DNA of 8,162 nucleotides, taken from NCBI GenBank assembly GCA_026987255.1, contig JALSNA010000377.1, forward strand, positions 1 through 8,162. The letters run 5' to 3'. Origin of the DNA: Hyphomicrobiales bacterium. GTDB taxonomy: Bacteria > Pseudomonadota > Alphaproteobacteria > Rhizobiales > Aestuariivirgaceae. This document shows positions 1-6,495 of this stretch, in pieces. Numbering within the stretch: position 1 is the stretch's first letter; every line of letters begins with the position of its first letter. The notes under the pieces are model-generated. The model was given only the letters and a program-made list of their open reading frames with translations, ran no database searches and was not told the origin of the DNA. The translations under genes were made by a program, and so were the position numbers.

Positions 1-49
1 GTGAATTGCAAGGTTCTGACAGATTTTCTGTCAGAACCTTGCAATTTAC
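1..49. repeat. Near-perfect palindrome, first of three (23-bp arms, TTT loop)
   Basis: The arms at 4-23 and 27-46 are perfectly complementary over 20 bp around a three-base TTT centre (24-26). Pairing extends outward through a G.T at 3/47, T-A at 2/48 and G-C at 1/49. The palindrome may continue before the window start, which I cannot see. It has no run of T after either arm, so it is not a standard intrinsic terminator. It could be an extragenic palindromic repeat, a processing or stability hairpin, or one end of a convergent-gene boundary. Its sequence is unrelated to the two palindromes that follow. Confidence 0.75.
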
Positions 50-57
50 TTGGGGCC

Positions 58-114
58 AAAAATGATGTCCTGCTGACGCCGGGCCGCCCCAAGTCAGCAG
101 GACGCCTTGTTTTT
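58..114. terminator. Probable bidirectional rho-independent terminator downstream of pyk
   Basis: Perfect 11-bp arms at 67-77 (GTCCTGCTGAC) and 93-103 enclose a 15-base GC-rich loop that can pair further (GGG 81-83 with CCC 87-89). On the minus strand, in the direction of pyk transcription, the stem is followed by ATCATTTTT (66-58). On the plus strand it is followed by GCCTTGTTTTT (104-114). Both exits therefore have a T-rich tract a few bases after the stem. It lies about 95 bp beyond the pyk stop and could serve pyk and any convergent gene entering from before position 1. Confidence 0.55.
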
Positions 115-116
115 CC

Positions 117-165
117 TGAAGAAAAGTTTTCCAGCCTGCCAGGCAGGCTGGAAAACTTTTCTTCA
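117..165. repeat. Near-perfect palindrome, third of three (24-bp arms, 1-base centre)
   Basis: Arms 117-140 and 142-165 are perfectly complementary around a single central A at 141. In RNA the real loop would be a few bases longer. It is the first structure met after the pyk stop on the minus strand, about 34 bp beyond it. No T-tract follows on the minus strand (AGGAAAAAC), so it is more likely a 3'-end stabilising hairpin or repeat element than a classical terminator. The arm contains AAAAGTTTT, itself nearly palindromic. Confidence 0.75.
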
Positions 166-198
166 CGTCCGACTGATCAAGCCTTTCTTCGCTTCCGG

Positions 199-1656
199 CT
201 ACAGCAGCTTCGGCTGATCATCCTTGCGCGCCATGTCCGGGGTCACGTCGGCCAGGCGCAGCATGTTGGTCACCCCCGATGTGCCCAAGGGCACGCCGCA
301 GGTGATCAGCACCCGCTCGCCGATTTCCGCATAGCCCTCCGACAGGGCGATGCAGCAGGCCCGGTTGACCATGTCGTCCAGATCGCGCGGGTCATCGGTA
401 AGCACGCAATGCAGCCCCCAGACCAGCGCCAGGCGGCGCGCCGTCTCCACCTTGGGCGACAGCGCAAGAATGGGCACCTCGGGGCGCTCACGGGCGATCC
501 GCAGGCCGGTGGAGCCCGAGGAGGTATAACTGACGATGCAGCCCACGCTCAAGGTCGAGGCGATGGAGCGCGCCGCCGCCGAGATGGCGTCCGCCGTGGT
601 CGGTTCCGGGCGCGTCTCCAGCTGGCCGAGGATGATGCCGCGGTAATTGGGATCGCTCTCCACGTTCTGGGCGATGCGGTCCATGGTCAGCACCGCCTCC
701 TCCGGCCACTTGCCGGCCGCCGATTCGGCGCTCAGCATGATGGCATCCGCGCCCTCGAAAACCGCCGTGGCCACATCGGAGACCTCCGCGCGCGTCGGAG
801 CGGGAAACTCGATCATCGATTCCAGCATCTGGGTGGCCACCACCACCGGCTTTCCGGCCCGTCTTGCCGCCCGCGTGATGCGCTTTTGCCAGCCGGGCAC
901 CGCCTCCAGCGGCAGCTCCACGCCCAGATCGCCGCGCGCCACCATGAGCGCATCGGACAGATCGATGATCTCGCGCAGGGATTTCAGCGCCGAGGGCTTT
1001 TCGATCTTGGCCAGGATCCCGGCCCGCCCGCGCACCCGCTTGCGCGCCGCCGCCACGTCATCGGGCCTTTGCACGAAGGAAAGGGCGATCCAGTCCACCC
1101 CCAGCTCGCAGGCGAAATCCAGGTTGTCCTTGTCCTTCTCCGTCATCGCCTCCAGCGGCAGGATGGTATCGGGCAGGTTCACCCCCTTGCGCGACGACAA
1201 TTCGCCGCCGAAGACCACCCGCGTGACGATGCGCCCATCGCCCACCGACTTGACCGCCAGGCGGATGCGCCCGTCATTGAGCAAAAGCTGATCGCCCGGC
1301 TTGACCGCGGCGAGGATTTCCGGATGCGGCAGATGCACGCGGCTGGCGTCCCCGGGTGCGGGGTCATCGTCGAGAACGAATTGCGCCTCCGGCTCCAGGA
1401 TCACCGGCTCGTGGGCGAATTCGCCGATGCGCAGCTTTGGCCCTTGCAGATCCACTAAGATGCCGATGGGCCGCCCGAAGCGCCTCTCCACCCGGCGGAT
1501 GATGTCATGATAGGCCTTCAACTGGTCATTGGAGGAATGGCTCATGTTGATGCGAAAGACATCCGCACCGGCCAGAAAGAGCGTTTCCACCATGGCCTCG
1601 CTATTGGAGGAGGGGCCGAGGGTGGCCAGTATCTTGACGTTTCTGTCGCGTTTCAC
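199..1656 (-). CDS. pyk: Pyruvate kinase
   Basis: Cytoplasmic last enzyme of glycolysis: phosphoenolpyruvate + ADP gives pyruvate + ATP. At 485 aa it has the usual bacterial length and looks complete. Landmarks: RINMSH (35-40) and DLQGPKLRIG (69-78) of the barrel; a beta-rich B-domain insert from about 79 to 168; the family signature ILAKIEKPSAL (214-224), with K217 as the expected catalytic lysine and E219 and D243 as expected metal ligands; VARGDLGVELP (239-249); TQMLESMI (275-282); then a C-terminal regulatory-type domain. The start is GTG at 1656. An in-frame TGA 18 bp upstream (1674-1672) rules out a longer form, and AAAAGG at 1668-1663 is a suitable ribosome binding site. The stop is TAG. 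It follows the DUF1036 gene by 77 bp on the same strand and is probably co-transcribed. A large antisense open frame over it is a high-GC shadow. Confidence 0.97.
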   Translation of the reverse strand: MKRDRNVKILATLGPSSNSEAMVETLFLAGADVFRINMSHSSNDQLKAYHDIIRRVERRFGRPIGILVDLQGPKLRIGEFAHEPVILEPEAQFVLDDDPAPGDASRVHLPHPEILAAVKPGDQLLLNDGRIRLAVKSVGDGRIVTRVVFGGELSSRKGVNLPDTILPLEAMTEKDKDNLDFACELGVDWIALSFVQRPDDVAAARKRVRGRAGILAKIEKPSALKSLREIIDLSDALMVARGDLGVELPLEAVPGWQKRITRAARRAGKPVVVATQMLESMIEFPAPTRAEVSDVATAVFEGADAIMLSAESAAGKWPEEAVLTMDRIAQNVESDPNYRGIILGQLETRPEPTTADAISAAARSIASTLSVGCIVSYTSSGSTGLRIARERPEVPILALSPKVETARRLALVWGLHCVLTDDPRDLDDMVNRACCIALSEGYAEIGERVLITCGVPLGTSGVTNMLRLADVTPDMARKDDQPKLL

Positions 1657-1701
1657 GTCCAGCCTTTTCCTTCATCTCCCCGCCCTGGCGGCTGCCATCC
1701 G

Positions 1702-1729
1702 CTGCACCGGCGCAAGGCGCACCGCGCAG
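1702..1729 (-). other. Small hairpin between the DUF1036 gene and pyk
   Basis: On the minus strand, CTGCGC and GGTGCAG-type ends pair (1729-1724 with 1707-1702, one G.T). After a short internal mismatch, GCGC (1720-1717) pairs with GCGC (1713-1710) around a three-base CTT loop. It lies just after the DUF1036 stop and about 45 bp before the pyk start. It could mark the 3' end of the DUF1036 message or a pyk leader structure. In DNA this GC-rich such pairing can arise by chance. Confidence 0.3.
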
Positions 1730-1733
1730 ACGT

Positions 1734-2189
1734 TCAGTTTTTCGCCTGTCCGGCCTTTGGCGGAGTGGTCTTGGCGCCCGAAAGCGATATGGTGAAATCC
1801 GTGGCCTCTCCGGTATCGACCTCGAAGAACCCGGTTTCGCGGTATCCGCGCGCCTTGCAGTTGGTGCGCCCGCGGATGGTGAAGATCTTGTCGCGGGTGC
1901 ACAATGTCGGCTTGCCGCCCCACGAGCCGCCCTTGTCGTAATCGACGGCATAAATGTAATAATAGCGCGCAATCAGCGGCCCTTCCAGCAGCGTCTTGCA
2001 CGCCCGCGGCGGGATGTTCCACCACCCTTCCGAGGCCCAGCCCTTCTGGTCCTTGTAGCCAAGCGCCACGCCGACGGTGCTGCCCGTCTTGTTGCACAGT
2101 TTCAGATCGGCCAGCGCCGGGCCCGCGGCCAGCATGCCCAGGGTCATGAAAACCGTCAGGGCAAGGATGTGGGAGCGAATTTTGGTCAT
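1734..2189 (-). CDS. Secreted DUF1036-family protein
   Basis: Function unknown; I recognise the DUF1036 family, small exported proteins common in alphaproteobacteria. From the chosen ATG (2189) the product is 151 aa. It has a basic N-terminus (MTKIRSH), a hydrophobic segment (about 8-22) and an ALA cleavage site after residue 27, so it should be periplasmic or secreted. The mature part starts DLKLCNKTGS, a typical beta-rich opening, and holds four cysteines (32, 64, 97, 111) that could form two disulfides, plus an aromatic core (GWWNIPP, RYYYIYAVD). A longer frame back to TTG at 2249, or ATG at 2228, would put a polar stretch before the signal peptide. No start has a strong ribosome binding site, so the signal peptide decides. 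A promoter-like pair lies just upstream (2283-2254). pyk follows 77 bp downstream on the same strand. Confidence 0.85.
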   Translation of the reverse strand: MTKIRSHILALTVFMTLGMLAAGPALADLKLCNKTGSTVGVALGYKDQKGWASEGWWNIPPRACKTLLEGPLIARYYYIYAVDYDKGGSWGGKPTLCTRDKIFTIRGRTNCKARGYRETGFFEVDTGEATDFTISLSGAKTTPPKAGQAKN

Positions 2190-2253
2190 TCGTCTTGAGG
2201 GTGCCTGTGACTTTGGCGAATCGGTCATGGGTGTGCCTGTCCCGGTCAAAGCT

Positions 2254-2283
2254 GTTGTAGTCTGGATATGCGCCCCCCGTCAA
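2254..2283 (-). promoter_or_regulatory. Candidate sigma70-type promoter for DUF1036-pyk
   Basis: On the minus strand TTGACG (2283-2278) is followed after 18 bases by TACAAC (2259-2254), a 4/6 match to the -10 consensus. Transcription would begin near 2247, just inside the possible TTG codon at 2249. This favours the downstream ATG starts for the DUF1036 gene. The call rests on pattern match only. Confidence 0.4.
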
Positions 2284-2311
2284 ACCCCGAAAGGGATGAA
2301 AAACATCCATT

Positions 2312-2341
2312 GGCAGCCAATGCGGCGGCATCATGGCTGCC
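2312..2341. promoter_or_regulatory. Inverted repeat between the divergent promoters
   Basis: GGCAGCCA (2312-2319) and TGGCTGCC (2334-2341) are perfect inverted repeats. Inside them ATGC (2320-2323) pairs with GCAT (2328-2331), giving a 12-bp arm with a two-base bulge (2332-2333). It sits between the two candidate promoters of the divergent region, so an operator is one possible reading. An RNA hairpin is less natural because it lies upstream of both predicted start sites. No regulator is identified. Confidence 0.35.
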
Positions 2342-2395
2342 TGGCTTTCTTGCGCCTTTTTCATGATGCCCCAAGGTCCTTTTCCGCTGCGGTTC

Positions 2396-2424
2396 TTGAC
2401 TTGCCGGGCCAGGGGCAACACTAT
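2396..2424 (+). promoter_or_regulatory. Candidate sigma70-type promoter for the amidohydrolase-gapR unit
   Basis: TTGACT (2396-2401) is followed after 17 bases by CACTAT (2419-2424). The -35 matches 5/6 and the -10 only 3/6. The CTTGAC...CACTAT arrangement is of the kind seen for housekeeping promoters in GC-rich alphaproteobacteria. Transcription would start near 2431, leaving a leader of about 57 bases before the chosen ATG at 2488. Confidence 0.45.
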
Positions 2425-2487
2425 CACCCCGCTGCCTCTGCCGTCCCGCGCCGGTGGGCGGCGGCATTCTGCCAATGCGGATCAATC

Positions 2488-3318
2488 ATGCACGAGACAG
2501 CCACGGACACCTTGGCCGCGGCGGCGCAAGGCATCGCGCCGCACATGAGCGAGAGCCATGAAATCGTCCCCGGAAGCATCGCCTCCGGGGTGATCGTCCT
2601 GTGCGATCATGCCTCCAACCACATCCCGCCCGAATATGACGATCTGGGCCTGCCAAAAGGCGAGCTGGCCCGCCACATCGCCTGGGACATAGGCGCGCAA
2701 GGCATCGCCCGCGCTCTGGCGAAGCGCCTGGAGGCCCCGGCCATAATCAGCCGCTTTTCGCGCCTGCTCATCGATCCCAACCGCGGCCAGGACGATCCCA
2801 CCTTGGTCATGCGCATCTCCGATGGCGCCGTCATCCCCGGCAATGCCCATGTGGACAAGGCCGAAATAGCCCGCCGCAAGGCGCGCTTCTATGAGCCCTA
2901 TGACGACGCCATCAGCGCCACAATCGGCCGCTTTCGCGCCTGCGGGATTCATCCTGCGCTGGTGTCCATCCACTCCTTCACCCCCGTCTGGCGCGGCCTG
3001 AAACGCCCCTGGCATGCCGCCGTTCTCTATGACCCGCGCGATGCCGGCTTCTCCCGCCATGTGCTCGATGCCCTGGCGCGCGATTCCGAACTGATCATCG
3101 GCGGCAACGAGCCCTACAAGGGCGGCCTGAGCGGCGACACCATGGACCGCCAGGGTTTCGCCAGGGGATTGCGCCATGTGCTCCTGGAGGTGCGCCAGGA
3201 TCTGATCTTCCACCAAAAGGGCCAGGAGGATTGGGCAAGGCGCATCGAACGGGCCATCCGCGCCGCCCTTGACGCAACCGGCGGGATAGGCCCAGGATCG
3301 CGCAGCACGGCCACGTGA
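2488..3318 (+). CDS. N-formylglutamate amidohydrolase family protein
   Basis: Predicted cytoplasmic metal-dependent hydrolase of the family typified by HutG-type N-formylglutamate deformylase (N-formyl-L-glutamate to glutamate + formate, last step of one histidine-degradation route). The product is 276 aa, with family motifs in order: CDHASN (39-44), WDIGA (66-70), SRLLIDPNR (91-99), HSFTP (162-166), NEPY (207-210) and LEVRQDL (233-239). Conserved D40, H41, H162 and E234 are plausible metal or catalytic residues. The start is uncertain: ATG 2488 has only a weak GCGGA upstream, and ATG 2545 (MSESHEIV) would also retain all motifs. A frame open back to 2077 overlaps the DUF1036 gene antisense and is rejected. 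No other hut gene is present, so the true substrate may differ. gapR starts 68 bp downstream and may be co-transcribed. Confidence 0.88.
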   Translation: MHETATDTLAAAAQGIAPHMSESHEIVPGSIASGVIVLCDHASNHIPPEYDDLGLPKGELARHIAWDIGAQGIARALAKRLEAPAIISRFSRLLIDPNRGQDDPTLVMRISDGAVIPGNAHVDKAEIARRKARFYEPYDDAISATIGRFRACGIHPALVSIHSFTPVWRGLKRPWHAAVLYDPRDAGFSRHVLDALARDSELIIGGNEPYKGGLSGDTMDRQGFARGLRHVLLEVRQDLIFHQKGQEDWARRIERAIRAALDATGGIGPGSRSTAT

Positions 3319-3386
3319 CGATTCGCACACTCGCGGGCCCGCCAGAGACCATAAAGACCACGACACCGGACACCAAAGAGATCGCC

Positions 3387-3653
3387 ATGGACAACAAGCC
3401 CACCTTCGCCCAGGAACAGATCCGCTCCATCGTCGAACGCATCGAGCGGCTGGAAGAGGAAAAGAAGGCCATCGCCGAGGACATCAAGGAAGTCTACGCC
3501 GAGGCCAAGGCCATGGGCCTGGAAACCAAGATCCTGCGCAAGGTCATCACCATCCGCAAGAAGGAGCCCCAGGAGCGCGAGGAGGAAGAGGCCATGCTCG
3601 CCCTCTACCTGCACGCCCTGGGCATGGCCCCCGATCCCGGCGGCGTCAGCTGA
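3387..3653 (+). CDS. gapR: GapR-like DUF2312 DNA-binding protein
   Basis: Small nucleoid-associated protein. Its Caulobacter relative GapR binds AT-rich, overtwisted DNA ahead of replication and transcription and helps topoisomerases. At 88 aa it is the family's usual size. It is almost wholly helical and charged: a first coiled-coil helix (about 8-41, [20 protein letters not shown]), the signature [11 protein letters not shown] (34-44), a basic DNA-contact stretch [10 protein letters not shown] (50-59), and a second acidic helix ending in LYLHALG (73-79). ATG 3387 is preferred, with AAAGAG six to seven bases before it and the family-like N-terminus. A GTG at 3315 would add 24 low-complexity residues and overlap the previous stop. 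It lies between the amidohydrolase and ffh. Confidence 0.9.
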   Translation: MDNKPTFAQEQIRSIVERIERLEEEKKAIAEDIKEVYAEAKAMGLETKILRKVITIRKKEPQEREEEEAMLALYLHALGMAPDPGGVS

Positions 3654-3662
3654 CATTGCCCC

Positions 3663-3698
3663 TTGCCCTTTGCCGGGCTTTGGCTGTATAAGGCCCGG
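3663..3698 (+). promoter_or_regulatory. Candidate promoter for the ffh operon
   Basis: TTGCCC (3663-3668) lies 18 bases before TATAAG (3687-3692), just after the gapR stop. The -10 overlaps a CCGGGC/GCCCGG inverted repeat (3673-3678 with 3693-3698), which could be an operator or a chance GC-rich repeat. Transcription from here would give a leader of about 165 bases before ffh. Confidence 0.4.
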
Positions 3699-3775
3699 AT
3701 ATTCCATCAGGCGCGAGAAGTCACGCCGGTTGTCCCGCACATGGCCGTCAGCGGACCGGGAGGCGGGAGGATCAA

Positions 3776-3805
3776 CGCCCGTCAGCGAGGTTTCGCCCAC
3801 GGGCG
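3776..3805 (+). other. Hairpin in the ffh leader
   Basis: CGCCCGT (3776-3782) pairs with ACGGGCG (3799-3805). After a two-by-two internal loop, GCGA (3785-3788) pairs with TCGC (3793-3796) around GGTT. The hairpin ends 58 bp before the ffh ATG. The 210-bp gap between gapR and ffh has no gene; this hairpin and the promoter candidate are the only structures I can support in it. No known riboswitch is recognised. Confidence 0.4.
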
Positions 3806-3863
3806 CGATCGGCATTTGTCATGGCGGGCATGATGGAACGGAGAAGTTTCTGGAGAGCAGCCC

Positions 3864-5453
3864 ATGTTCGACACCTTGCAAGAGCGCCTGTCCGGCATTT
3901 TCGACAAGCTCACGGGCCGTGGCGCCTTGTCGGAAAAGGACGTGGACGCCGCCATGCGCGAGGTGCGCCGCGCCCTGATCGAGGCCGACGTGGCCCTGCC
4001 GGTGGTGCGCGAATTCGTCGACAAGGTGCGCGGCCGCGCCGTCGGTCAGGAGGTGGTCAAGTCCGTCACCCCCGGCCAGATGGTCATCAAGATCGTCAAT
4101 GACGCCCTGGTGGACATGCTGGGCGAAAAGGCCGCCCCCCTCCTGGTGGATGGCGAGCCGCCCAGCATCATCCTCATGGCCGGCCTGCAAGGATCGGGCA
4201 AGACCACCACCTCGGCCAAGATCGCCAAATGGCTGAAGGACAATGCCAGGAAGAAGGTTCTTCTGGCCTCTCTCGATGTCTACCGCCCCGCCGCCCAGCA
4301 GCAGCTCGCCACCCTGGCGCGGCAGGTGGGGGTCCAGGCCCTGCCCGTCATCGCGGGCCAAAAGCCTCTGGACATTGCCAAAAGGGCGGTGCGCGAGGCG
4401 CGCACCGGCGGATTTGACGTGCTCATTCTCGACACCGCCGGACGGCTGCACATCGACGAAGAGCTCATGGAGGAGGTCAAGGCCATCCGCGCCGTGGCCG
4501 CCCCGCGCGAGACCCTGCTGGTGGCCGACGCCCTGACCGGCCAGGACGCCGTCAATCTGGCCAGCAGCTTCGATGAGGCCATCGGCATCACCGGCATCGT
4601 GCTCACCAGAGTCGATGGCGACGGGCGCGGCGGCGCGGCCCTGTCCATGCGGGCGGTGACCGGCAAGCCCATCAAGCTCATGGGCACCGGCGAAAAGCTC
4701 GACGAACTGGAGCCCTTTCACCCCGAGCGCATCGCCAACCGCATCCTCGGCATGGGCGACATCGTCTCGCTGGTGGAAAAGGCCGCCAGGACCATCGACG
4801 CCAAAAAGGCCCAAAGGCTCGCCCAGCGCCTCAGGAAGGGGGCCTTCACCCTCGATGACCTGGCCGGGCAGCTCAGGCAGATGCAGAAGCTGGGCGGCAT
4901 GCAGGGCGTCATGGGCATGCTGCCGGGCATGGGCAAGATCAAGAAGCAGCTGGCCAACGCCGATCTCGACGATGCCATCCTCAAGCGCCAGCTGGCCATC
5001 ATCTCCTCCATGACGCCCAAGGAGCGCACCTTCCCCAAGATCCTCAACGCCTCGCGCAAGAAGCGCATCGCCGCCGGATCGGGCACCTCCGTGCAGGACA
5101 TCAACCGGCTGGTCAAGATGCACCGCCAGATGGCCACCATGATGAAGAAGATGGGCGGCAAGAAGGGCTCCATGATGGGCCGCATGTTCGGCATGGGCGG
5201 GGCGGGCGCCCCTTCCGCGGCCGAGCTGGAGCAGATGCAGGCCGAGCTGGCCGGCATGGATCCCGATCAGCTGCCGCCGGAGCTGCGCGAGCTGGCCAGA
5301 AGCGCCAAAGAAGGCTCCGCCCCTGCAACCCCGGCCCTGCCCAAGGGCATGCCCGGCCTTCCCGGCCTGGGCGGATTGCCCGGCGCCGGCGGCCTGCCCG
5401 GCTTAGGCGGCATGCCGCCATTTCCCATCGGCAAGGGCAAGAAACGCAAGTGA
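3864..5453 (+). CDS. ffh: Signal recognition particle protein Ffh (SRP54)
   Basis: GTPase that, with 4.5S RNA, recognises signal sequences on nascent chains and delivers ribosomes to FtsY at the membrane. The product is 529 aa, longer than E. coli Ffh (about 450). The N domain (1 to about 95) is followed by the G domain with G1 GLQGSGKT (107-114), G2 DVYRPAA (138-144), G3 DTAGR (190-194), G4 [10 protein letters not shown] (248-257) and G5 GTGEK (274-278). The Met-rich M domain starts near 325 and contains [11 protein letters not shown] (397-407), the SRP-RNA-binding segment. G4 has Arg where most bacteria have Lys (TKxD), a variant I associate with alphaproteobacteria. The extra length is a tail after about 440: an acidic helix, then a Gly/Pro/Leu repeat (about 495-520) ending in KGKKRK. 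The ATG has GGAGA at 3852-3856 with a seven-base spacer. It heads the rpsP-rimM-lysE-trmD cluster. Confidence 0.97.
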   Translation: MFDTLQERLSGIFDKLTGRGALSEKDVDAAMREVRRALIEADVALPVVREFVDKVRGRAVGQEVVKSVTPGQMVIKIVNDALVDMLGEKAAPLLVDGEPPSIILMAGLQGSGKTTTSAKIAKWLKDNARKKVLLASLDVYRPAAQQQLATLARQVGVQALPVIAGQKPLDIAKRAVREARTGGFDVLILDTAGRLHIDEELMEEVKAIRAVAAPRETLLVADALTGQDAVNLASSFDEAIGITGIVLTRVDGDGRGGAALSMRAVTGKPIKLMGTGEKLDELEPFHPERIANRILGMGDIVSLVEKAARTIDAKKAQRLAQRLRKGAFTLDDLAGQLRQMQKLGGMQGVMGMLPGMGKIKKQLANADLDDAILKRQLAIISSMTPKERTFPKILNASRKKRIAAGSGTSVQDINRLVKMHRQMATMMKKMGGKKGSMMGRMFGMGGAGAPSAAELEQMQAELAGMDPDQLPPELRELARSAKEGSAPATPALPKGMPGLPGLGGLPGAGGLPGLGGMPPFPIGKGKKRK

Positions 5454-5462
5454 GCCAATTCT

Positions 5463-5487
5463 CCGGGCGGCCTCCACCCCCGCCCGG
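5463..5487 (+). other. GC hairpin in the ffh-rpsP gap
   Basis: CCGGGCGG (5463-5470) and CCGCCCGG (5480-5487) form a perfect 8-bp stem with a nine-base loop, ten bases after the ffh stop. No T-tract follows, so full termination is unlikely. It could be a processing or stability element that lets rpsP be expressed more than ffh from one transcript. I see no convincing promoter in the rest of this 94-bp gap. Confidence 0.4.
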
Positions 5488-5547
5488 TCCGCAATCATCC
5501 CCAACACCAACCAAGAGACACAGAGAACTGCCAAGGAGCAAGAAACA

Positions 5548-5931
5548 ATGGCTTTGAAAATCCGCCTGGCCCGTGGCGGCGCCAAGAAGCGCCCCTATTA
5601 CCGCATCGTCGTGGCCGAGAACACCGCCCCGCGCGATGGCCGCTTCATCGAGAAGATCGGCGCCTACAATCCCCTGCTGCCCAAGGACAGCGAGGAGCGC
5701 GTGAAAATCGACATCGAGCGCGCCAAATACTGGCTTTCCGTGGGCGCGAAACCCACCGACCGGGTGCTGCGCTTCCTCGATGCCGCCGGATTGGCCAAGC
5801 GCCCGGCGCGCAACAATCCCAACAAGGGCAAGCCCGGCGCCAAGCGCCTCGAGCGCGAGGCCGCCGCCCGCGAGGCTGCCGAAGCCGCCGCGGCGGAGGC
5901 GGCGGAAGCCGAAGGCGGCGCGCAAGACTGA
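5548..5931 (+). CDS. rpsP: 30S ribosomal protein S16
   Basis: Primary-binding protein of the small ribosomal subunit, needed for correct 16S rRNA folding of the 5' and central domains. The product is 127 aa. The core (1 to about 82) carries the family start [20 protein letters not shown] (1-20), then [14 protein letters not shown] (29-42) and [17 protein letters not shown] (57-73). Residues after about 83 are a tail: a basic stretch (NKGKPGAKR) followed by an Ala/Glu helix-like segment, absent from the 82-aa E. coli protein but usual in alphaproteobacteria. AAGGAG at 5533-5538 lies nine bases before the ATG. The last codons, including the stop, are duplicated in tandem into the gap before rimM. 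Confidence 0.97.
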   Translation: MALKIRLARGGAKKRPYYRIVVAENTAPRDGRFIEKIGAYNPLLPKDSEERVKIDIERAKYWLSVGAKPTDRVLRFLDAAGLAKRPARNNPNKGKPGAKRLEREAAAREAAEAAAAEAAEAEGGAQD

Positions 5932-5952
5932 ACGGACGCGCAGGACTGAATG
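5917..5952 (+). repeat. Tandem 18-bp near-duplicate spanning rpsP stop and rimM start
   Basis: Units 5917-5934 and 5935-5952 match at 15 of 18 positions. Both carry GCG-CA(A/G)-GAC-TGA in the rpsP frame (Ala-Gln-Asp-stop). Unit 1 holds the real rpsP stop. Unit 2 repeats it, and a C-to-T difference near its end gives the ATG of rimM; its CAGGA also serves as the rimM ribosome binding site. Confidence 0.7.
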
Positions 5953-6474
5953 CCGCAAAAAACGAAACTGGTTGTCATGGGCGTCATCACCGCCGCCCAT
6001 GGCATCCGTGGCGAAGTGAAGCTGAAAAGCTTCACCGCAAGACCTGAGGACATCGCCGCCTATGGCCCTTTGCTGATCGAAAATGGGCCGCAGGTTGTGC
6101 GCATCCTGTCGCTGAAACCGGCCAGGGGGCAGTTCATCGCCCGCCTGGAAGGGATCGATGAGCGCACCGCCGCCGAGGCCCTGAAGGGCAAAAAACTCAA
6201 GCTGGAGCGCGCCCGCCTGCCCGAGCCGGAAGAGGAAGAGTTCTATTATTCCGATCTCATCGGCCTGAAGGCCGTGGATGGGACCGGCCGGGAGCTGGGC
6301 GAGGTGGCCGCGGTGCACGATTTCGGCGCCGGAGACCTGCTGGAAATTCGCCCCAGGGGCGGCGGCAAGAGCTTCTTTTTGCCATTTACCAGGGAAGCTG
6401 TGCCCGAAATCGACATCGCCGGGGGAGCCATCACCATATGCCCTCCCGGTGATGATGAAACGGAAGAGCCCTGA
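5950..6474 (+). CDS. rimM: 16S rRNA processing / ribosome maturation factor RimM
   Basis: Assembly factor that binds S19 in the 30S head and promotes late 16S rRNA maturation. The product is 174 aa, the normal length. The N-terminal RimM domain includes VMGVITAAHGIRGEVKLKSF (9-28) and the EGIDERTAAEALKGKKL stretch (67-83). A linker of acidic residues follows, then the PRC-barrel domain from EFYYSDLIG (97-105) through GEVAAVHDFGAGDLLEI (117-133) and SFFLPFTREAVPEID (141-155). ATG 5950 follows AGGA (5942-5945) with a short four-base spacer. The gap after the rpsP stop is 18 bp, so translation is likely coupled. The next gene starts 21 bp downstream. Confidence 0.96.
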   Translation: MPQKTKLVVMGVITAAHGIRGEVKLKSFTARPEDIAAYGPLLIENGPQVVRILSLKPARGQFIARLEGIDERTAAEALKGKKLKLERARLPEPEEEEFYYSDLIGLKAVDGTGRELGEVAAVHDFGAGDLLEIRPRGGGKSFFLPFTREAVPEIDIAGGAITICPPGDDETEEP

Positions 6475-6495
6475 GGTGACGGGAAAGGACAAGCC

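Noticed and set aside
248..257. Protein-level oddity: Arg instead of Lys in the Ffh G4 motif (residues 248-257) as a sign of a defective GTPase
   Set aside because: All other GTPase motifs are intact and TRxDGDGRGG is, to my knowledge, ordinary for alphaproteobacterial Ffh. The coordinates given here are residue numbers of the ffh product.
1..1458. 485-codon plus-strand open frame starting at the first base
   Set aside because: It runs antisense through pyk, has a shadow-like composition (His, Arg, Gln, Gly rich, no domain) and begins inside a palindrome. It is the usual GC-rich antisense frame of a strongly coding gene.
2340..2355. TGGC...TTGC resembling a sigma54 promoter
   Set aside because: Only seven bases separate GG from GC, whereas the sigma54 site needs about ten; spacing is strict for this promoter class.
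2077..2487. Upstream extension of the amidohydrolase to 413 aa
   Set aside because: The extra 137 residues overlap the DUF1036 coding region antisense and the divergent promoters, and look like no protein family. The family N-terminus is reached from ATG 2488 or 2545.
3315..3386. GTG start giving a 112-aa GapR
   Set aside because: It overlaps the amidohydrolase stop, adds a low-complexity segment, and exceeds the family length. ATG 3387 has AAAGAG and matches known GapR length.
3819..5123. 434-codon minus-strand open frame
   Set aside because: Antisense to ffh, with His/Gly/Leu-rich shadow composition and no recognisable domain.
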